From BPJO01 sp037189665 (lineage in GTDB: Bacteria; Planctomycetota; Phycisphaerae; Tepidisphaerales; Tepidisphaeraceae), in the NCBI GenBank assembly GCA_037189665.1, contig JBBCIV010000128.1, positions 1 through 64,000 of the forward strand: a stretch of DNA of 64,000 nt, in the 5' to 3' direction. The position numbers were made by a program, and so were the translations under genes. Within the stretch, counting starts at the first letter, position 1; the number at the start of each line of letters is the position of its first letter. The notes under the pieces were generated by a model. That model saw nothing but the letters and a program-made list of their open reading frames with translations. It did no database searches and was not told the origin of the DNA. Below, one piece after another: positions 8,728 through 18,131 of the stretch.

Positions 8728-9564
8728 TCAGCCCTTCACCGCACCGGCGGACAAGCCCTTGACGAACAGCCGCATCGTGAACAGGAACAGGATGACCAGC
8801 GGGATCGAGCTGATCGTATAGCCTGCCATCAGTTCGCCCCACTCCTTGACGTATTCGCCGTCCAGTCGCATCAGGCCGACTGGCACCGTCAGCAGTGCGT
8901 CGTCGCGCATGACGATGAGGGGGAGCATCAGATTGTTCCACTGGCCGATGAACTGCATGATCGCCAGCGTGCCCATCACGCTGCCGGACATCGGCAGCAC
9001 GATATGCCAGATCTGCTGGAAGTGGCCCGCGCCGTCGATCTGGGCGCTCTCGAACAGCTCCTTCGGGATGTCCTCGATGAACTGCCGCAGAATGAAGATG
9101 CACGTCACCTGCCCGCCCACCGCACCAACGAGCACCAGCGCGTAGAGCTTGTTGATCATGCCCATCGACTTAATGAGTTCGAACAGCGTCACCAGCGTGG
9201 CGGCAGTGCTGGGAAGGAACATCGTCCCGATGATCAGATAATAGATGATTTCCTTGCCCCAGAACTTGTATCGGGCCATCACGTATGCGGTGAGCGTGGA
9301 CGTGATGAGGCACAGCACGACGGCGCCCATCGAGGTGACGATGGAGTTGGCGATGTAGTTGCTGACCGTCTCCCAGGCTTTCGACCAGTTCTCCCACTTC
9401 CAGGTACTGAAAGCATCAGGGAGGAACTGGTTGTTCGTGAACTGCCGGTTGTCCTTAAAGCTGATGATCACCATCAGGTACAGCGGGAAGAACGCGAAGA
9501 ACAGCACGAACAGGATCAGCAGGTGCTTGATCGCCTCGCGAGGTTTGGAAATGCGTGTTGCCAT
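8728..9564 (-). CDS. Carbohydrate ABC transporter permease, MalG type
   Basis: Inner-membrane permease of a CUT1-type sugar importer, 278 aa with six predicted helices, beginning HLLILFVLFFAFFPLYLMVIISF. The EAA loop that contacts the ATPase is seen as ESAQIDGAGHFQQIWHIVLP around residues 190-210. It lies downstream of a MalF-type permease and a solute-binding protein and should form a heterodimer with the former. No ATP-binding subunit is encoded in the window; a shared MsiK-like ATPase elsewhere is likely. Confidence 0.92.
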   Translation of the reverse strand: MATRISKPREAIKHLLILFVLFFAFFPLYLMVIISFKDNRQFTNNQFLPDAFSTWKWENWSKAWETVSNYIANSIVTSMGAVVLCLITSTLTAYVMARYKFWGKEIIYYLIIGTMFLPSTAATLVTLFELIKSMGMINKLYALVLVGAVGGQVTCIFILRQFIEDIPKELFESAQIDGAGHFQQIWHIVLPMSGSVMGTLAIMQFIGQWNNLMLPLIVMRDDALLTVPVGLMRLDGEYVKEWGELMAGYTISSIPLVILFLFTMRLFVKGLSAGAVKG

Positions 9565-9653
9565 TTGACATTAAGAGCCAGGAGACGAGAGAGCTGCGGA
9601 AGGCGGGAATTCCTCCCGCGACCGCGCGCGATTCACGCCACGAGACCCTTCCC

Positions 9654-10952
9654 TTATTTGTCCACTCGCACGTATCGTTGATAGAAGATCGTGATCGCCA
9701 GCAGGATGACGAACAGGATCATGCCCAGGGCGCACGCATAGCCGAACCGCTGTTCGATGAACGCGGCACTGTACATGTAAAGCCCCGGTACCATGCCCTT
9801 GCTCCCCGGCCCGCCGTACGGGCCGAGCAGCAGAAGGAAGAAGCCGTAATCGGTAATGGTGCCGATGGTCATGAAGATCAGGTTGATGCGCACCTGCGTC
9901 ATGATCAGCGGCAATTCGATCTGGAAGAACTTGCCGATCGACCCCACGCCGTCCAGTTCGGCCGCCTCGTAGACGTCGGTGCTGATGTTCTGCAGGCCGG
10001 CCAGGTAGATCAGCACGCCTACGGTGCCCACCCACGGGAAACCCCAAAAGATGACGCTGGGAATGATGAGGTTCGGATTGCCGAGCCAAGGGGTGGTGCC
10101 GAGGCTGAAGACGTTCATCGGCCGAGTAGGCCAGGTGCAGAAGGCCAAGGCCAACCCCAGCGCGACGACGATCATGACCGCCGCACCGCCCGACAGGAAC
10201 GGCGCCGCCGGGTTGGCGCGGTGCTTGCGGATGTTACCGCTGATCATCCGGGCGATGATCAGCAGCACGCCGATGATGATCATCCACCAGATGCCGTGGA
10301 CGCCGAAAATCTCAAACTGATCGCGAACCGCTTTGGCAAACGCCGTATTCACGACGCCGGTCGACACTCCATCGCCCGCCATCGTGCGATCAAGCCAGTC
10401 GAGCACCTGCATCAGCCCCGTGGCATTCAAAAACGCGTTGAGGGCGCCGGTGTTGCCGTCGTAGAAACTCTTCCAGACCAGCAGCGACACCACGCCGGGA
10501 ATGATCATCGGCACGACGAACAGCACGCGGTAGATGTATTGAAACCGCTCGCTCTTCAGCCGGTGCAGCACGATCGCCGCCATGATCGATGGCCACATCT
10601 TGATCACGTTCGCCGCCAGCAGGATCAGCACCAGCTTGAAGCTCTGCCAAAAGAGCGGGTCAACCGTGAACGCGTCCTTGTAGTTCTTCCAGCCGATGAA
10701 CTCCTCGCGGCTTTCCGAGCCGTCCCAGTCAAAGAAGGAGTACTTGATCGCGCCGTACTGCGGGTAATACGTGAACAGGAGCAGGCCGATGAGCGACGGA
10801 AGCATCAGCCCCATCAGCACGATGTACAGCTTGCCCCGCTGCCAGAATCCTCCGGCGGAGGGAGCCTGGGTCGTTCCCGTTGAGCCGGGCGGATGAATCT
10901 TGCCAGGCCCGCCGGCAGGAGCACGGGTAAGACCTGTGGTGGTGGTGGACAT
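9654..10952 (-). CDS. Sugar ABC transporter permease, MalF/UgpA type, with insertion
   Basis: Partner permease of the CUT1 importer, 432 aa, well above the roughly 290-310 aa usual for UgpA-type proteins. After a Pro/Gly/Thr-rich N-terminus of about 35 residues come the first helices (LYIVLMGLMLPSLIGLLLF). Two extra hydrophobic segments are inserted mid-protein (WWMIIIGVLLIIARMI and AAVMIVVALGLALAF, about residues 225-300). The EAA motif YEAAELDGVGSIGKFFQIEL is near residue 345. The insertion is in frame and looks genuine. Confidence 0.9.
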   Translation of the reverse strand: MSTTTTGLTRAPAGGPGKIHPPGSTGTTQAPSAGGFWQRGKLYIVLMGLMLPSLIGLLLFTYYPQYGAIKYSFFDWDGSESREEFIGWKNYKDAFTVDPLFWQSFKLVLILLAANVIKMWPSIMAAIVLHRLKSERFQYIYRVLFVVPMIIPGVVSLLVWKSFYDGNTGALNAFLNATGLMQVLDWLDRTMAGDGVSTGVVNTAFAKAVRDQFEIFGVHGIWWMIIIGVLLIIARMISGNIRKHRANPAAPFLSGGAAVMIVVALGLALAFCTWPTRPMNVFSLGTTPWLGNPNLIIPSVIFWGFPWVGTVGVLIYLAGLQNISTDVYEAAELDGVGSIGKFFQIELPLIMTQVRINLIFMTIGTITDYGFFLLLLGPYGGPGSKGMVPGLYMYSAAFIEQRFGYACALGMILFVILLAITIFYQRYVRVDK

Positions 10953-10979
10953 GGACCGGGTTCTCTCTTGCTTGCGTTC

Positions 10980-12656
10980 CTAGGGGAAAACGGGCTGAAA
11001 ATCCTTCCAGACCTGATAGGGATCGGCCTCCCGTTGCGTGCGGAAAAGCCACAGGTAATCGGTGCCGTTATATCGGGTCAGCTGCTGCAACACCGCCCGC
11101 CGAGTGCGGCCGGCGTCGCGCGAGCCGGGGTTGATGAGTTCCAGCGCCAGATCCTGAGCCAGCACGCGTTCCTTGTTACGAACGTCGCGGCGGCGCAAGT
11201 CGTACTCGTTCCACCAGGCCCAGTCGCCCCCGCGACGGGGATCGAAGATGACCTCGTTGTAAATCCGCTCGAACTCGCTGAACGGCGCAAAACCCTGGTA
11301 AAAATTCACCATTTCGGCGGTGACCGCCTGCGCCACGCGTGGTCCGAAACTGATGTTCACCCGGGCGTTGTACCCGCGCGGATCAGGCTGGAATGGCTCC
11401 ATCAGCTTCGACGGCTTCGCCCCGATCGTCAGCGGCGGCCATTCGGAGCGCTGGTTCAGGATTTCGTTGCCCTCGCGGCTGGTCAGGAACATCAGGAAGT
11501 CCAGCGCGCGTTCGGCGTTCCTGCTGTTCTTGTAGACGCCGTACACCCCCGCGCCGTTCGACGACGCTTCATTCTGCCGGCCGCGAATGTATGCGCCGAA
11601 GGGCTCGTCCATCGCCGGCAGCGGCATCTGGATGACCGCCAACTCAAATCCGGCGGTTTCCGCCTGGAGCGCTACGCCGCTGGCGTCCCACGAGCCGGTC
11701 GACAGGAACGCCGCCCGCTGATTCGCGAAGGTGAACTGTGCCGTCTGGCGGTCCATCCCCGAGAAGCCAAGCTGCATCTGGTCGCCGACGGTCTTCATGG
11801 CCTGGAACAGCGCCTGCATCGACGGGTCCTGAAGCGTGACCTGCTTTTTGCGGTAGCCGATGTACGTCTCGATCGGGAGGACTTCGCCGTTGAGATCGAG
11901 GTCGAGCATTCGCTCGTAACTGGACGTGAACGGCACTTCGTACGCGCCCTGGATGCTCTGGATGCCATAGCACGAAACGACTGGCACCATCGTTCGTTCC
12001 TGCCCGGTGCGCTTGGCATATTCGCGAATGGCCCGACACTGCTCCATCCACTGGCCAAAAGTCTTCGGCAGCGCGTCCGACCCCGTCGCCTCCTTCAGCA
12101 GCGTGCGGTTGACGAACAGGCGCATCGAGATGAGCGTCGTCGGGATGCCGTAATACTCCTGCAGCCCTTCACGGAAACCACCGCGCATGCCGTCGAGCAG
12201 CGTTTCCTTCCACGGCGTATCCTTCAGTTCGTTGTCCGCGTTATAAGGATTCGGACGGGTGATGAGGCTGCTGAGCGGAATGAAGTACTTCACCGTGTAC
12301 TCATCCTTGGTCAGCATGTTCGAGTGGCCCATTTCGCAGAGGTCCGGGGCCGTGCCGGAGATGAGCTGGGTGTTGACCCACTGGTTGTACAGCTTCTCGG
12401 TCACCCCCATCTGCTCGATCTTCACGCCCGGATTGCGGCGCTGGTACTCCTCGATCGCCTCCTGCATCGCCTCGCGATAGCCCTTCTCAAGCTGCCAATG
12501 CGCGATGCGGATGACCGTTTCACTCGGACGTTCGATGCGAAGGGTATTAACGGTGGCGACGATGAGGCTGACGGTGAAGGCCACCACGAGCATCACTACG
12601 CCGATGAGATTACCGCCGAAGCGCGAGGGCTTGCCTTCGCGTGTGTCTATGCTCAT
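10980..12656 (-). CDS. Membrane-anchored extracellular solute-binding protein
   Basis: The 558-aa substrate receptor of the adjacent importer, family 1 fold. An N-terminal hydrophobic segment (LIGVVMLVVAFTVSLIVATV, about residues 17-36) has no lipobox Cys, so it is probably a membrane anchor. The binding domain starts ETVIRIAHWQLEKGYREAMQ and includes INTQLISG-like and FLMFLTSREGNEILNQ signatures. Its ATG overlaps the TGA of the upstream TPR gene (12653-12656), so the two are translationally coupled. The ligand is probably a plant or algal oligosaccharide, inferred from the flanking rhamnosidases. Confidence 0.9.
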   Translation of the reverse strand: MSIDTREGKPSRFGGNLIGVVMLVVAFTVSLIVATVNTLRIERPSETVIRIAHWQLEKGYREAMQEAIEEYQRRNPGVKIEQMGVTEKLYNQWVNTQLISGTAPDLCEMGHSNMLTKDEYTVKYFIPLSSLITRPNPYNADNELKDTPWKETLLDGMRGGFREGLQEYYGIPTTLISMRLFVNRTLLKEATGSDALPKTFGQWMEQCRAIREYAKRTGQERTMVPVVSCYGIQSIQGAYEVPFTSSYERMLDLDLNGEVLPIETYIGYRKKQVTLQDPSMQALFQAMKTVGDQMQLGFSGMDRQTAQFTFANQRAAFLSTGSWDASGVALQAETAGFELAVIQMPLPAMDEPFGAYIRGRQNEASSNGAGVYGVYKNSRNAERALDFLMFLTSREGNEILNQRSEWPPLTIGAKPSKLMEPFQPDPRGYNARVNISFGPRVAQAVTAEMVNFYQGFAPFSEFERIYNEVIFDPRRGGDWAWWNEYDLRRRDVRNKERVLAQDLALELINPGSRDAGRTRRAVLQQLTRYNGTDYLWLFRTQREADPYQVWKDFQPVFP

Positions 12657-13591
12657 CGGTCGCTCCGTTGGGTGGCCGGCTGGGTGGTCACCGCTTCCTG
12701 CGTCGTCGGCTGAGCGGTGGGGTCGAACTTCGCGAACAGCGGCGAGTACGGCACCGGCTTGTTCAGCCGCCGCAAGGCTTGCATCGACTCGTAAGCCTTA
12801 CCGCTGTTGGGCGTTTCGATGATGATCTTGGCGTAATACTTCGCCGCGATTTCCGGCTCCGGTTGGTCGAGAAAACGCTCAGCCAACTGCGCACATCGCC
12901 AGTACCACGGCCCCTGATTGCCCTGGTCGGTCCAGCCGAGTTTGTCCACCTTCTCGTATGCCTGCAACGCGTTCTTGTAATCCTGAAGTGGACGGAAATA
13001 GGCGTCGCCGATGTACTGCCACATCACGCTGGCCAACTCTTCATTCGGATGATCCGCCAGCCACTTTTCGAGGAACGCGACGCCGGCCTTCACCTTCTCA
13101 TAGTTGGGCTCGTCGAACGCCATCACCAACGTGCTGGCGGCGCGAAGCGCAGCCTCGCCGGCAATGGGATCGCCTGGGAAACGGGCGACGACCTGCTCGT
13201 ATGCCTCGCGCGCCTTATCCATGTCGACAATGTCTTCCGGATAGTCGCGCAACTCGTACACGCGGCCGAGGTTCATCATCGCGCGGGCGACGAAACGCGG
13301 GTCGGACGCCTTGTCGATCACCTGCTGATAATTATTCAGCGCGGACTGGATGGTGTCGTAACTCGGAGGCTGGACATGGTGATAGGCCGTCGCGAGACAA
13401 TAGGTAGCCTCATTCCACTCCTTCGACCCCGGCTTGGCCGCGTCGCGGAGAGGCGTGTAAAGCCGAATCGCGCTTTTCCAGTCGAGCTCCACCAGCGTTT
13501 GCCTAGCCGCCGCAAATGCGTCGTCGGTCGACGCGAGGGCCGGGGTGTGACAGATCGACAAAAGAATCAAGCAGATCGATAACTTTTTCAC
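12653..13591 (-). CDS. Exported tetratricopeptide-repeat protein
   Basis: A 312-aa periplasmic protein made of TPR-like helical pairs (for example WNEATYCLATAYHHVQ, MNLGRVYELRDYPEDIVDMDKAREAYEQV and YIGDAYFRPLQDYKNALQAYEKV). A GTG start at 13591 puts the signal peptide VKKLSICLILLSICHTPALA at the N-terminus, with GGGAGA about 10 bases upstream; an ATG at 13624 would add 11 residues. It overlaps the solute-binding gene by 4 bp. It may scaffold the importer or glycosidases; this is inference from the operon. Confidence 0.82.
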   Translation of the reverse strand: MKKLSICLILLSICHTPALASTDDAFAAARQTLVELDWKSAIRLYTPLRDAAKPGSKEWNEATYCLATAYHHVQPPSYDTIQSALNNYQQVIDKASDPRFVARAMMNLGRVYELRDYPEDIVDMDKAREAYEQVVARFPGDPIAGEAALRAASTLVMAFDEPNYEKVKAGVAFLEKWLADHPNEELASVMWQYIGDAYFRPLQDYKNALQAYEKVDKLGWTDQGNQGPWYWRCAQLAERFLDQPEPEIAAKYYAKIIIETPNSGKAYESMQALRRLNKPVPYSPLFAKFDPTAQPTTQEAVTTQPATQRSDR

Positions 13592-13643
13592 GCTGCCGCC
13601 ATCTCCCAAAGCAAAGACCTGCATGGTAGCGGACGGCCGCCTC

Positions 13644-16055
13644 TCATTCCACACGTGTCACGCCGGACTCCAACAAAATGACGCGTTCCCCCAGGCGACA
13701 CACCCCGCTCACGCCCGCAGGAAGCTCGATTTCGCCTGAAATATGCCCCTCTCGCTGCGCGAACCTCGCCCGCAACGTTCCTTTGGGGTGCGTCATTTCC
13801 CCCGCCGCCAACTCCAGCGGGCCGAGGCGAGGCGTGATCGTCACCTTCTCAAACCCGAATGCCGACGGACGAACGCCCAGGATCGTGCCGAAGTAGTGGA
13901 ACAGCGGGTGTGCCCCCCACGCGTGACAATCCGACCGCGCGGGCTCCGGCATTTCCAGCGTCGTATAAAGCGACATCGATTGATGCTCGAACCACAACTT
14001 CATGCGGTCGAGGATCAGGTCGACGCGGTTCAGTTCCCGCAATGCCTCAAACGTGTAATGACTGAAATAGATCGACGTCTTCGACAAATCTGCCGCGGGC
14101 GCGATCAACCCCTGCGCGACGCGCTCTCGCAACGACGCCGACAGGTGCCCGCTGATGATCGCCAGCGCCTGCGCGTGCTCGCTGAAACGAGTTTTCCCGA
14201 CGTCGCTCGCGAGCAGCCCGCGCCCCGCATCGAAGAACGTCCGCTCCGCCGTCGCCGCGAGCGCGGCGGCGGTCTGGTGGTGACGCTGGGCGAGCAGCGG
14301 CTCGTTCAGCATCGCTTCCAACTCGCCCGCCAGCCGCAACACGTAGATCAACTGCCACTGCACAACCCCACAATGCGAGCCGGTGGCGGGGTTCGGCATA
14401 CCGCTTCGCCAACCGTTTACCCAATCCATGAAGTTCCAGCCGGCGGGCATCGTCACCAGGCCTTTGTCGTCGATTTGCTCACGCCACCGCTCGATGATCG
14501 ACCGCACGCCCGGCATGCGCGACCGGACGAAGTCCACGTCGCCGCGGTACGCCGCGTAGTCGTACACCATCGCCACCCACCACAGCGAGAACGGCGGAAT
14601 CGTCTGCACCACCCGCGACGGCCATCGCGAACTGCTCCAGGTGTCGCCGGTGCGCGACCAGTCGAACAGCTCGATCCCCTTCCGCACCAGCCGGTCGTCC
14701 TTCGCGAACGTCATCGCCACCAGCGATTGCAGCCGCGTATCGCCAGTGTAGTTGAGCTGCTCGTAGTACGGGCAGTCCATGCTCGTCTCGTGGCTGCACA
14801 TCTGGAGCGTCCGCAGTCCAAGCGGAACAACAGGGGCAAGCCGCTTATCGCTCGCCTCAAATTTCGCGACGAACTCGTACGGATAGCCCGTGTTGGTGAT
14901 ATCGATGCCGTGAATCGTCAGCGGCTCGCCCGCCGTGCGGACGTAGACCTCGAGGTATCGGCCGGCGCCCCACCATAGCGGGTCGAACCGGCGGTTCGCG
15001 CCGCCGTCGGTCGTGAAGGTGTCGCCGTAGCCAATGAAGTGGCGACCCTCGACTTCTCCGCGATTGCCTTTGACCTTCGCCGTCTTAACGTCCTTTTGCG
15101 TCTTCGGATCAAACTGGAAGAGCGATTCCGCCCAATGCAGCCGCACCGACGCCCCACGGCCGCCGGACGCGCTCAGGCCGGGGAAGGCGCAGACGTAGTC
15201 GTTCATGTCAACGATCACGCGACGCGAGGTGTTGGCAGGAATCGTGACCGCCTTCCCCTCAAACACCCCCGCCCACGCCAACGCCTCAGCGGATAAATGA
15301 TTGCGCGATTCGATCGGCTTCGCCTGTGGTTCATCGCCGTCGACGATCTCGACATGACGGATGCCAACGCCGGAATGCGGGCTTTCGCGCATCGCCGGCA
15401 ACAACGCCGGGCGAAGCATCCAGTAAGGCAGTGTTTCCCATACCAGTGAGGCGAGCGCCGCCGGCTGAACGATCTTTGCCGGCTGCCAGTCCGCTCCCTC
15501 GCCCCGCTCAACGCCCCACGGATAGGCTGGGCCATCGACGATGATACGCGGATCAATGGCGTAGTAGCTGTAAGTCGCCTTGGCCTCGACGAACGACGTC
15601 CCGCCGACCGATTTCACTTCCCAGTTGGCAACGCCGGTGGAGAGCGCGTCGGCAGCGTCTCCCTCCGCCATCAATAAAAAGCCTGGCCGGACGGTCTGCT
15701 GCGCCTCGGCAGGCGGGGTCTTGCTCGTCGGGCCGTGCCACCACGACAGCGCGACGAACGCATGATCGCCGGACAGGTCCAGCTCATAAGTTTCATACAT
15801 CCAGTGCCGCTGGTCACCGCGTTCCGGGCCGCGGCCAATGCGCTTGCCATCGAGGAACAGGATGTAACGCTGATCCGCGCTCACGTGCACGCGCGCTCGC
15901 CCGCGATGCTTTACCCGAAGCCGGTAAGCGAACAGGTGCGCGCCGTCTGGATCGTAGGTTGTCGGCCCCACCCACTTCGCTCGCCAGGGCGGCGACTGGT
16001 GCGAATAGTAATCCGGCTTGGGGATGTAATCCTGGTCGAGCGGTTGCGTGCGCAT
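13644..16055 (-). CDS. Alpha-L-rhamnosidase, GH78-like
   Basis: An 803-aa glycosidase of the GH78 type, which removes alpha-linked L-rhamnose by inversion. N-terminal beta domains (residues 1-400, including VHVSADQRYILFLDGKRIGRGPERGD) precede the (alpha/alpha)6 barrel with the family signature SHETSMDCPYYEQLNYTGD and the later SLWWVAMVYDYAAYRGD. The C-terminal beta domain ends SGVCRLGERVILLESGVTRVE. The start at 16055 (MRTQPLDQDYIPKPDYYSHQ) is preferred because longer versions overlap the upstream acyltransferase and are Arg-rich. No signal peptide is evident. Confidence 0.88.
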   Translation of the reverse strand: MRTQPLDQDYIPKPDYYSHQSPPWRAKWVGPTTYDPDGAHLFAYRLRVKHRGRARVHVSADQRYILFLDGKRIGRGPERGDQRHWMYETYELDLSGDHAFVALSWWHGPTSKTPPAEAQQTVRPGFLLMAEGDAADALSTGVANWEVKSVGGTSFVEAKATYSYYAIDPRIIVDGPAYPWGVERGEGADWQPAKIVQPAALASLVWETLPYWMLRPALLPAMRESPHSGVGIRHVEIVDGDEPQAKPIESRNHLSAEALAWAGVFEGKAVTIPANTSRRVIVDMNDYVCAFPGLSASGGRGASVRLHWAESLFQFDPKTQKDVKTAKVKGNRGEVEGRHFIGYGDTFTTDGGANRRFDPLWWGAGRYLEVYVRTAGEPLTIHGIDITNTGYPYEFVAKFEASDKRLAPVVPLGLRTLQMCSHETSMDCPYYEQLNYTGDTRLQSLVAMTFAKDDRLVRKGIELFDWSRTGDTWSSSRWPSRVVQTIPPFSLWWVAMVYDYAAYRGDVDFVRSRMPGVRSIIERWREQIDDKGLVTMPAGWNFMDWVNGWRSGMPNPATGSHCGVVQWQLIYVLRLAGELEAMLNEPLLAQRHHQTAAALAATAERTFFDAGRGLLASDVGKTRFSEHAQALAIISGHLSASLRERVAQGLIAPAADLSKTSIYFSHYTFEALRELNRVDLILDRMKLWFEHQSMSLYTTLEMPEPARSDCHAWGAHPLFHYFGTILGVRPSAFGFEKVTITPRLGPLELAAGEMTHPKGTLRARFAQREGHISGEIELPAGVSGVCRLGERVILLESGVTRVE

Positions 16056-16161
16056 CGGCGGAAACCTAGCAGGCAACCACGTCTCCCGCCAGCGCCACGA
16101 TCGCCGCAACGAAAGGGGCGGCTGGCCGTCGTATGCCTGACCTCCTCTCTTCAACCGGCGC

Positions 16162-16818
16162 TCATGCCGCCGGCCGCAGGGGGCGTGGGCGTTGCGGGCT
16201 TGGTTCGTGTTCGTCATCCGGATCGGGCGACACGATCCTCATCTCCGGCGACCGTTCGGTTGCCGGCTGAGGCTCGGACTCCAGCGGCGGCAAATCGCGG
16301 ATGAGCCGTGCCGGTGTGCCGCCGACAAGGGTATCAGGCGCCACGTCATGCGTGACAACCGCCCCCGCCGCCACGATCGCTCCGCGGCCGATCGTCACCC
16401 CGCCCAGGATGATCGCCCCCGCGCCGATCCACGCGCCGTCCCCGACGCTGATCGGGTCGTAGTAAACCTTTCCTGCGCGGCGCGTCACCTTTCCGATCTC
16501 GTGGGAATCCGTGATGAATCGCACAAACGGTCCGATCGACACATACGCGCCGATGTACGTGTGCGGCCGGACATAAACATCGCGATTGAATCGCGTATAG
16601 CGTCCCACGGTAATGTCGCCGCAGAATTCACAGTGGCGGCGGACCAGCACGTGGTCGGCAAAGGTGATCGTCTGCCCCTCGTGCTCGCGAAACTGAACTG
16701 TCGGATCAACGGTGCAAGCCTCGCCCACAAATAAAAATGGGGGCCGAGAAGTGGCCGGAACTTTCGGAAAACGCCCGCGAGTCAGCCGCCGAAGCAGCCG
16801 AGCAAGAGATGGATGCAT
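16162..16818 (-). CDS. Left-handed beta-helix acyltransferase (WbbJ/LacA-like)
   Basis: A 218-aa hexapeptide-repeat transferase, probably O-acetylating a sugar or surface polysaccharide with acetyl-CoA. Repeats run from ACTVDPTVQF to TPARLIRDLPP (about residues 34-185), including ITVGRYTRFNRDVYVRP, YIGAYVSIGPF and the closing GAGAIILGGVTIGRGAIVAAGAVVTHDV. The candidate catalytic His is in ITDSHEIGKV. The C-terminal 30 residues are Pro/Arg-rich and probably disordered. It is first on the minus strand ahead of the glycan locus; sharing a transcript with GH78 (106 bp away) is possible but unproven. Confidence 0.85.
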   Translation of the reverse strand: MHPSLARLLRRLTRGRFPKVPATSRPPFLFVGEACTVDPTVQFREHEGQTITFADHVLVRRHCEFCGDITVGRYTRFNRDVYVRPHTYIGAYVSIGPFVRFITDSHEIGKVTRRAGKVYYDPISVGDGAWIGAGAIILGGVTIGRGAIVAAGAVVTHDVAPDTLVGGTPARLIRDLPPLESEPQPATERSPEMRIVSPDPDDEHEPSPQRPRPLRPAA

Positions 16819-16931
16819 ATAGGCCTGCCAAGTGGAGGAAACAGAGAAATGACCTTCAGCCGGACTCTAGATCCGACTACTCGCTCCGCCCAATAAAAAA
16901 GACGGCGGAATCGCAGTTCCGATTACACCAC

Positions 16932-16948
16932 CCAATAAGAATTATTGG
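16932..16948. promoter_or_regulatory. Short palindrome in a divergent promoter region
   Basis: CCAATAA-GAA-TTATTGG is a perfect 7-bp inverted repeat in the AT-rich gap between the divergent acyltransferase and DUF4886 genes. It could be an operator. The rest of 16819-17089 holds AT-rich stretches (TATACT at 16975-16980) but no convincing full promoter. Confidence 0.4.
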
Positions 16949-17073
16949 ACCACCCTGACACACCTATTCAGGTATATACTGACCGCTCTAAAACCGCCTG
17001 CGACAAACATTATCGTTGACGCGCGGCGGGTATAGAGGTCATTTTGTGTCGCCTATCGTCCTCTGAAACAGGC

Positions 17074-17080
17074 AAAGGAG
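17074..17080 (+). promoter_or_regulatory. Strong ribosome-binding site deciding a TTG start
   Basis: AAAGGAG ends 9 bases before TTG at 17090. No in-frame ATG gives a complete signal peptide, so the TTG is taken as the start of the DUF4886 gene. Confidence 0.75.
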
Positions 17081-17089
17081 TAAAACGAA

Positions 17090-18076
17090 TTGAGCCGTTC
17101 GAAGCTTACGCTGTGGGCGTGGATCGCCCTGCTGTTCGTCATATCAACGACCCTGACCCTCGCCGGCCCTATCGTCGAGCCGATTAAGCCCGTCGGTCCA
17201 ACCACCGCCCCGACGGCGGCGAAGAAGACAGTACGGCTTCTCACCATCGGCAACAGCTTTGCCGCCAACTCCACGCGATTTCTCGCGGATCTCGCCAAGG
17301 CCGATGGCAACCTGCTTGTCCTCGGACAAGCTAACGTCGGCGGCTGCTCGCTCGAGCGGCACTGGAACGCGGTGGTCGCCGCCGAATCCAACCCGCCGAA
17401 GGACGAAGGACGCCTCTACGCCATCGGCAAGGATCCGACGAAGTTTTCGCTCCGCGACATGCTGACGCGGGAGAAGTGGGACATCATCACCATCCAGCAG
17501 GCCAGCGCGCTCAGCCCTGATTACGCCACCTACCAACCCTTCGCCAACAACCTCGTCGAATACGTCCGTAAACACGCGCCCCAGGCGAAGATTTACATCC
17601 ATCAAACCTGGGCTTACCGCGGCGACCATCCGCGATTCAAGGATGGGAAATCGACGCCCGAACAAATGCACCAGGCGATCCGCGCCGCCTACCATCGCCT
17701 CGCCGCCGACGTCAGCCTGCCCATTATCCCCGCGGGCGACGCGATGTTTGCCGCCAGCCAGGTGGCCGAGTTCAAGTACGTGCCGCTCACCACGGCCGAA
17801 CTGGCCGCGCTGCAGTATCCCACCTTGCCGATCAACAACACGCTCTACACCGGCTATCGGTGGATCCACCCGCGCGACGACAGCAAACGTGCCCTGGAAC
17901 TCGACGGCTTCCATGCCGGCCATCTGGGGCAATATCTGAACGCGTGCGTCTTCTACGAAACGCTGTTCGGACAGTCGGCCGTAGGCAATAAGTTCCGCCC
18001 ACGTGATATTTCGCTGGAGGCGATCCCGATCCTGCAACGCATCGCACATGACACGGTCAGCCTGCCGGTGAAATAG
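17090..18076 (+). CDS. Exported SGNH-like hydrolase, DUF4886 family
   Basis: A 328-aa exported protein, likely an esterase or deacetylase on glycans. A signal peptide (LTLWAWIALLFVISTTLTLAG) is followed by TVRLLTIGNSFAANSTRFL, where the Ser of GNSF is the SGNH block I nucleophile. Then come VGGCSLERHW and a C-terminal DGFHAGHLGQYL that supplies the Asp-x-x-His of block V. The GNSF...GGCSLE.HW combination is typical of DUF4886. It starts with TTG, supported by a strong ribosome-binding site. The substrate is unknown; nearby glycosidases suggest ester groups on polysaccharide. Confidence 0.85.
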   Translation: MSRSKLTLWAWIALLFVISTTLTLAGPIVEPIKPVGPTTAPTAAKKTVRLLTIGNSFAANSTRFLADLAKADGNLLVLGQANVGGCSLERHWNAVVAAESNPPKDEGRLYAIGKDPTKFSLRDMLTREKWDIITIQQASALSPDYATYQPFANNLVEYVRKHAPQAKIYIHQTWAYRGDHPRFKDGKSTPEQMHQAIRAAYHRLAADVSLPIIPAGDAMFAASQVAEFKYVPLTTAELAALQYPTLPINNTLYTGYRWIHPRDDSKRALELDGFHAGHLGQYLNACVFYETLFGQSAVGNKFRPRDISLEAIPILQRIAHDTVSLPVK

Positions 18077-18131
18077 AGGATCTGCCGCGTAGCGTCGCCG
18101 CGCGCGTGATCATAAGACGACGACGATCTGG

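Noticed and set aside
10893..12713. 606-aa plus-strand open frame opposite the solute-binding protein
   Set aside because: It is an antisense shadow: Arg/His/Leu-rich, no family motif, fully opposite a well-supported gene in high-GC DNA.
17016..17035. TTGACG followed by TATAG as a promoter of the DUF4886 gene
   Set aside because: Only 9 bases separate the two boxes, too few for a sigma-70 promoter.
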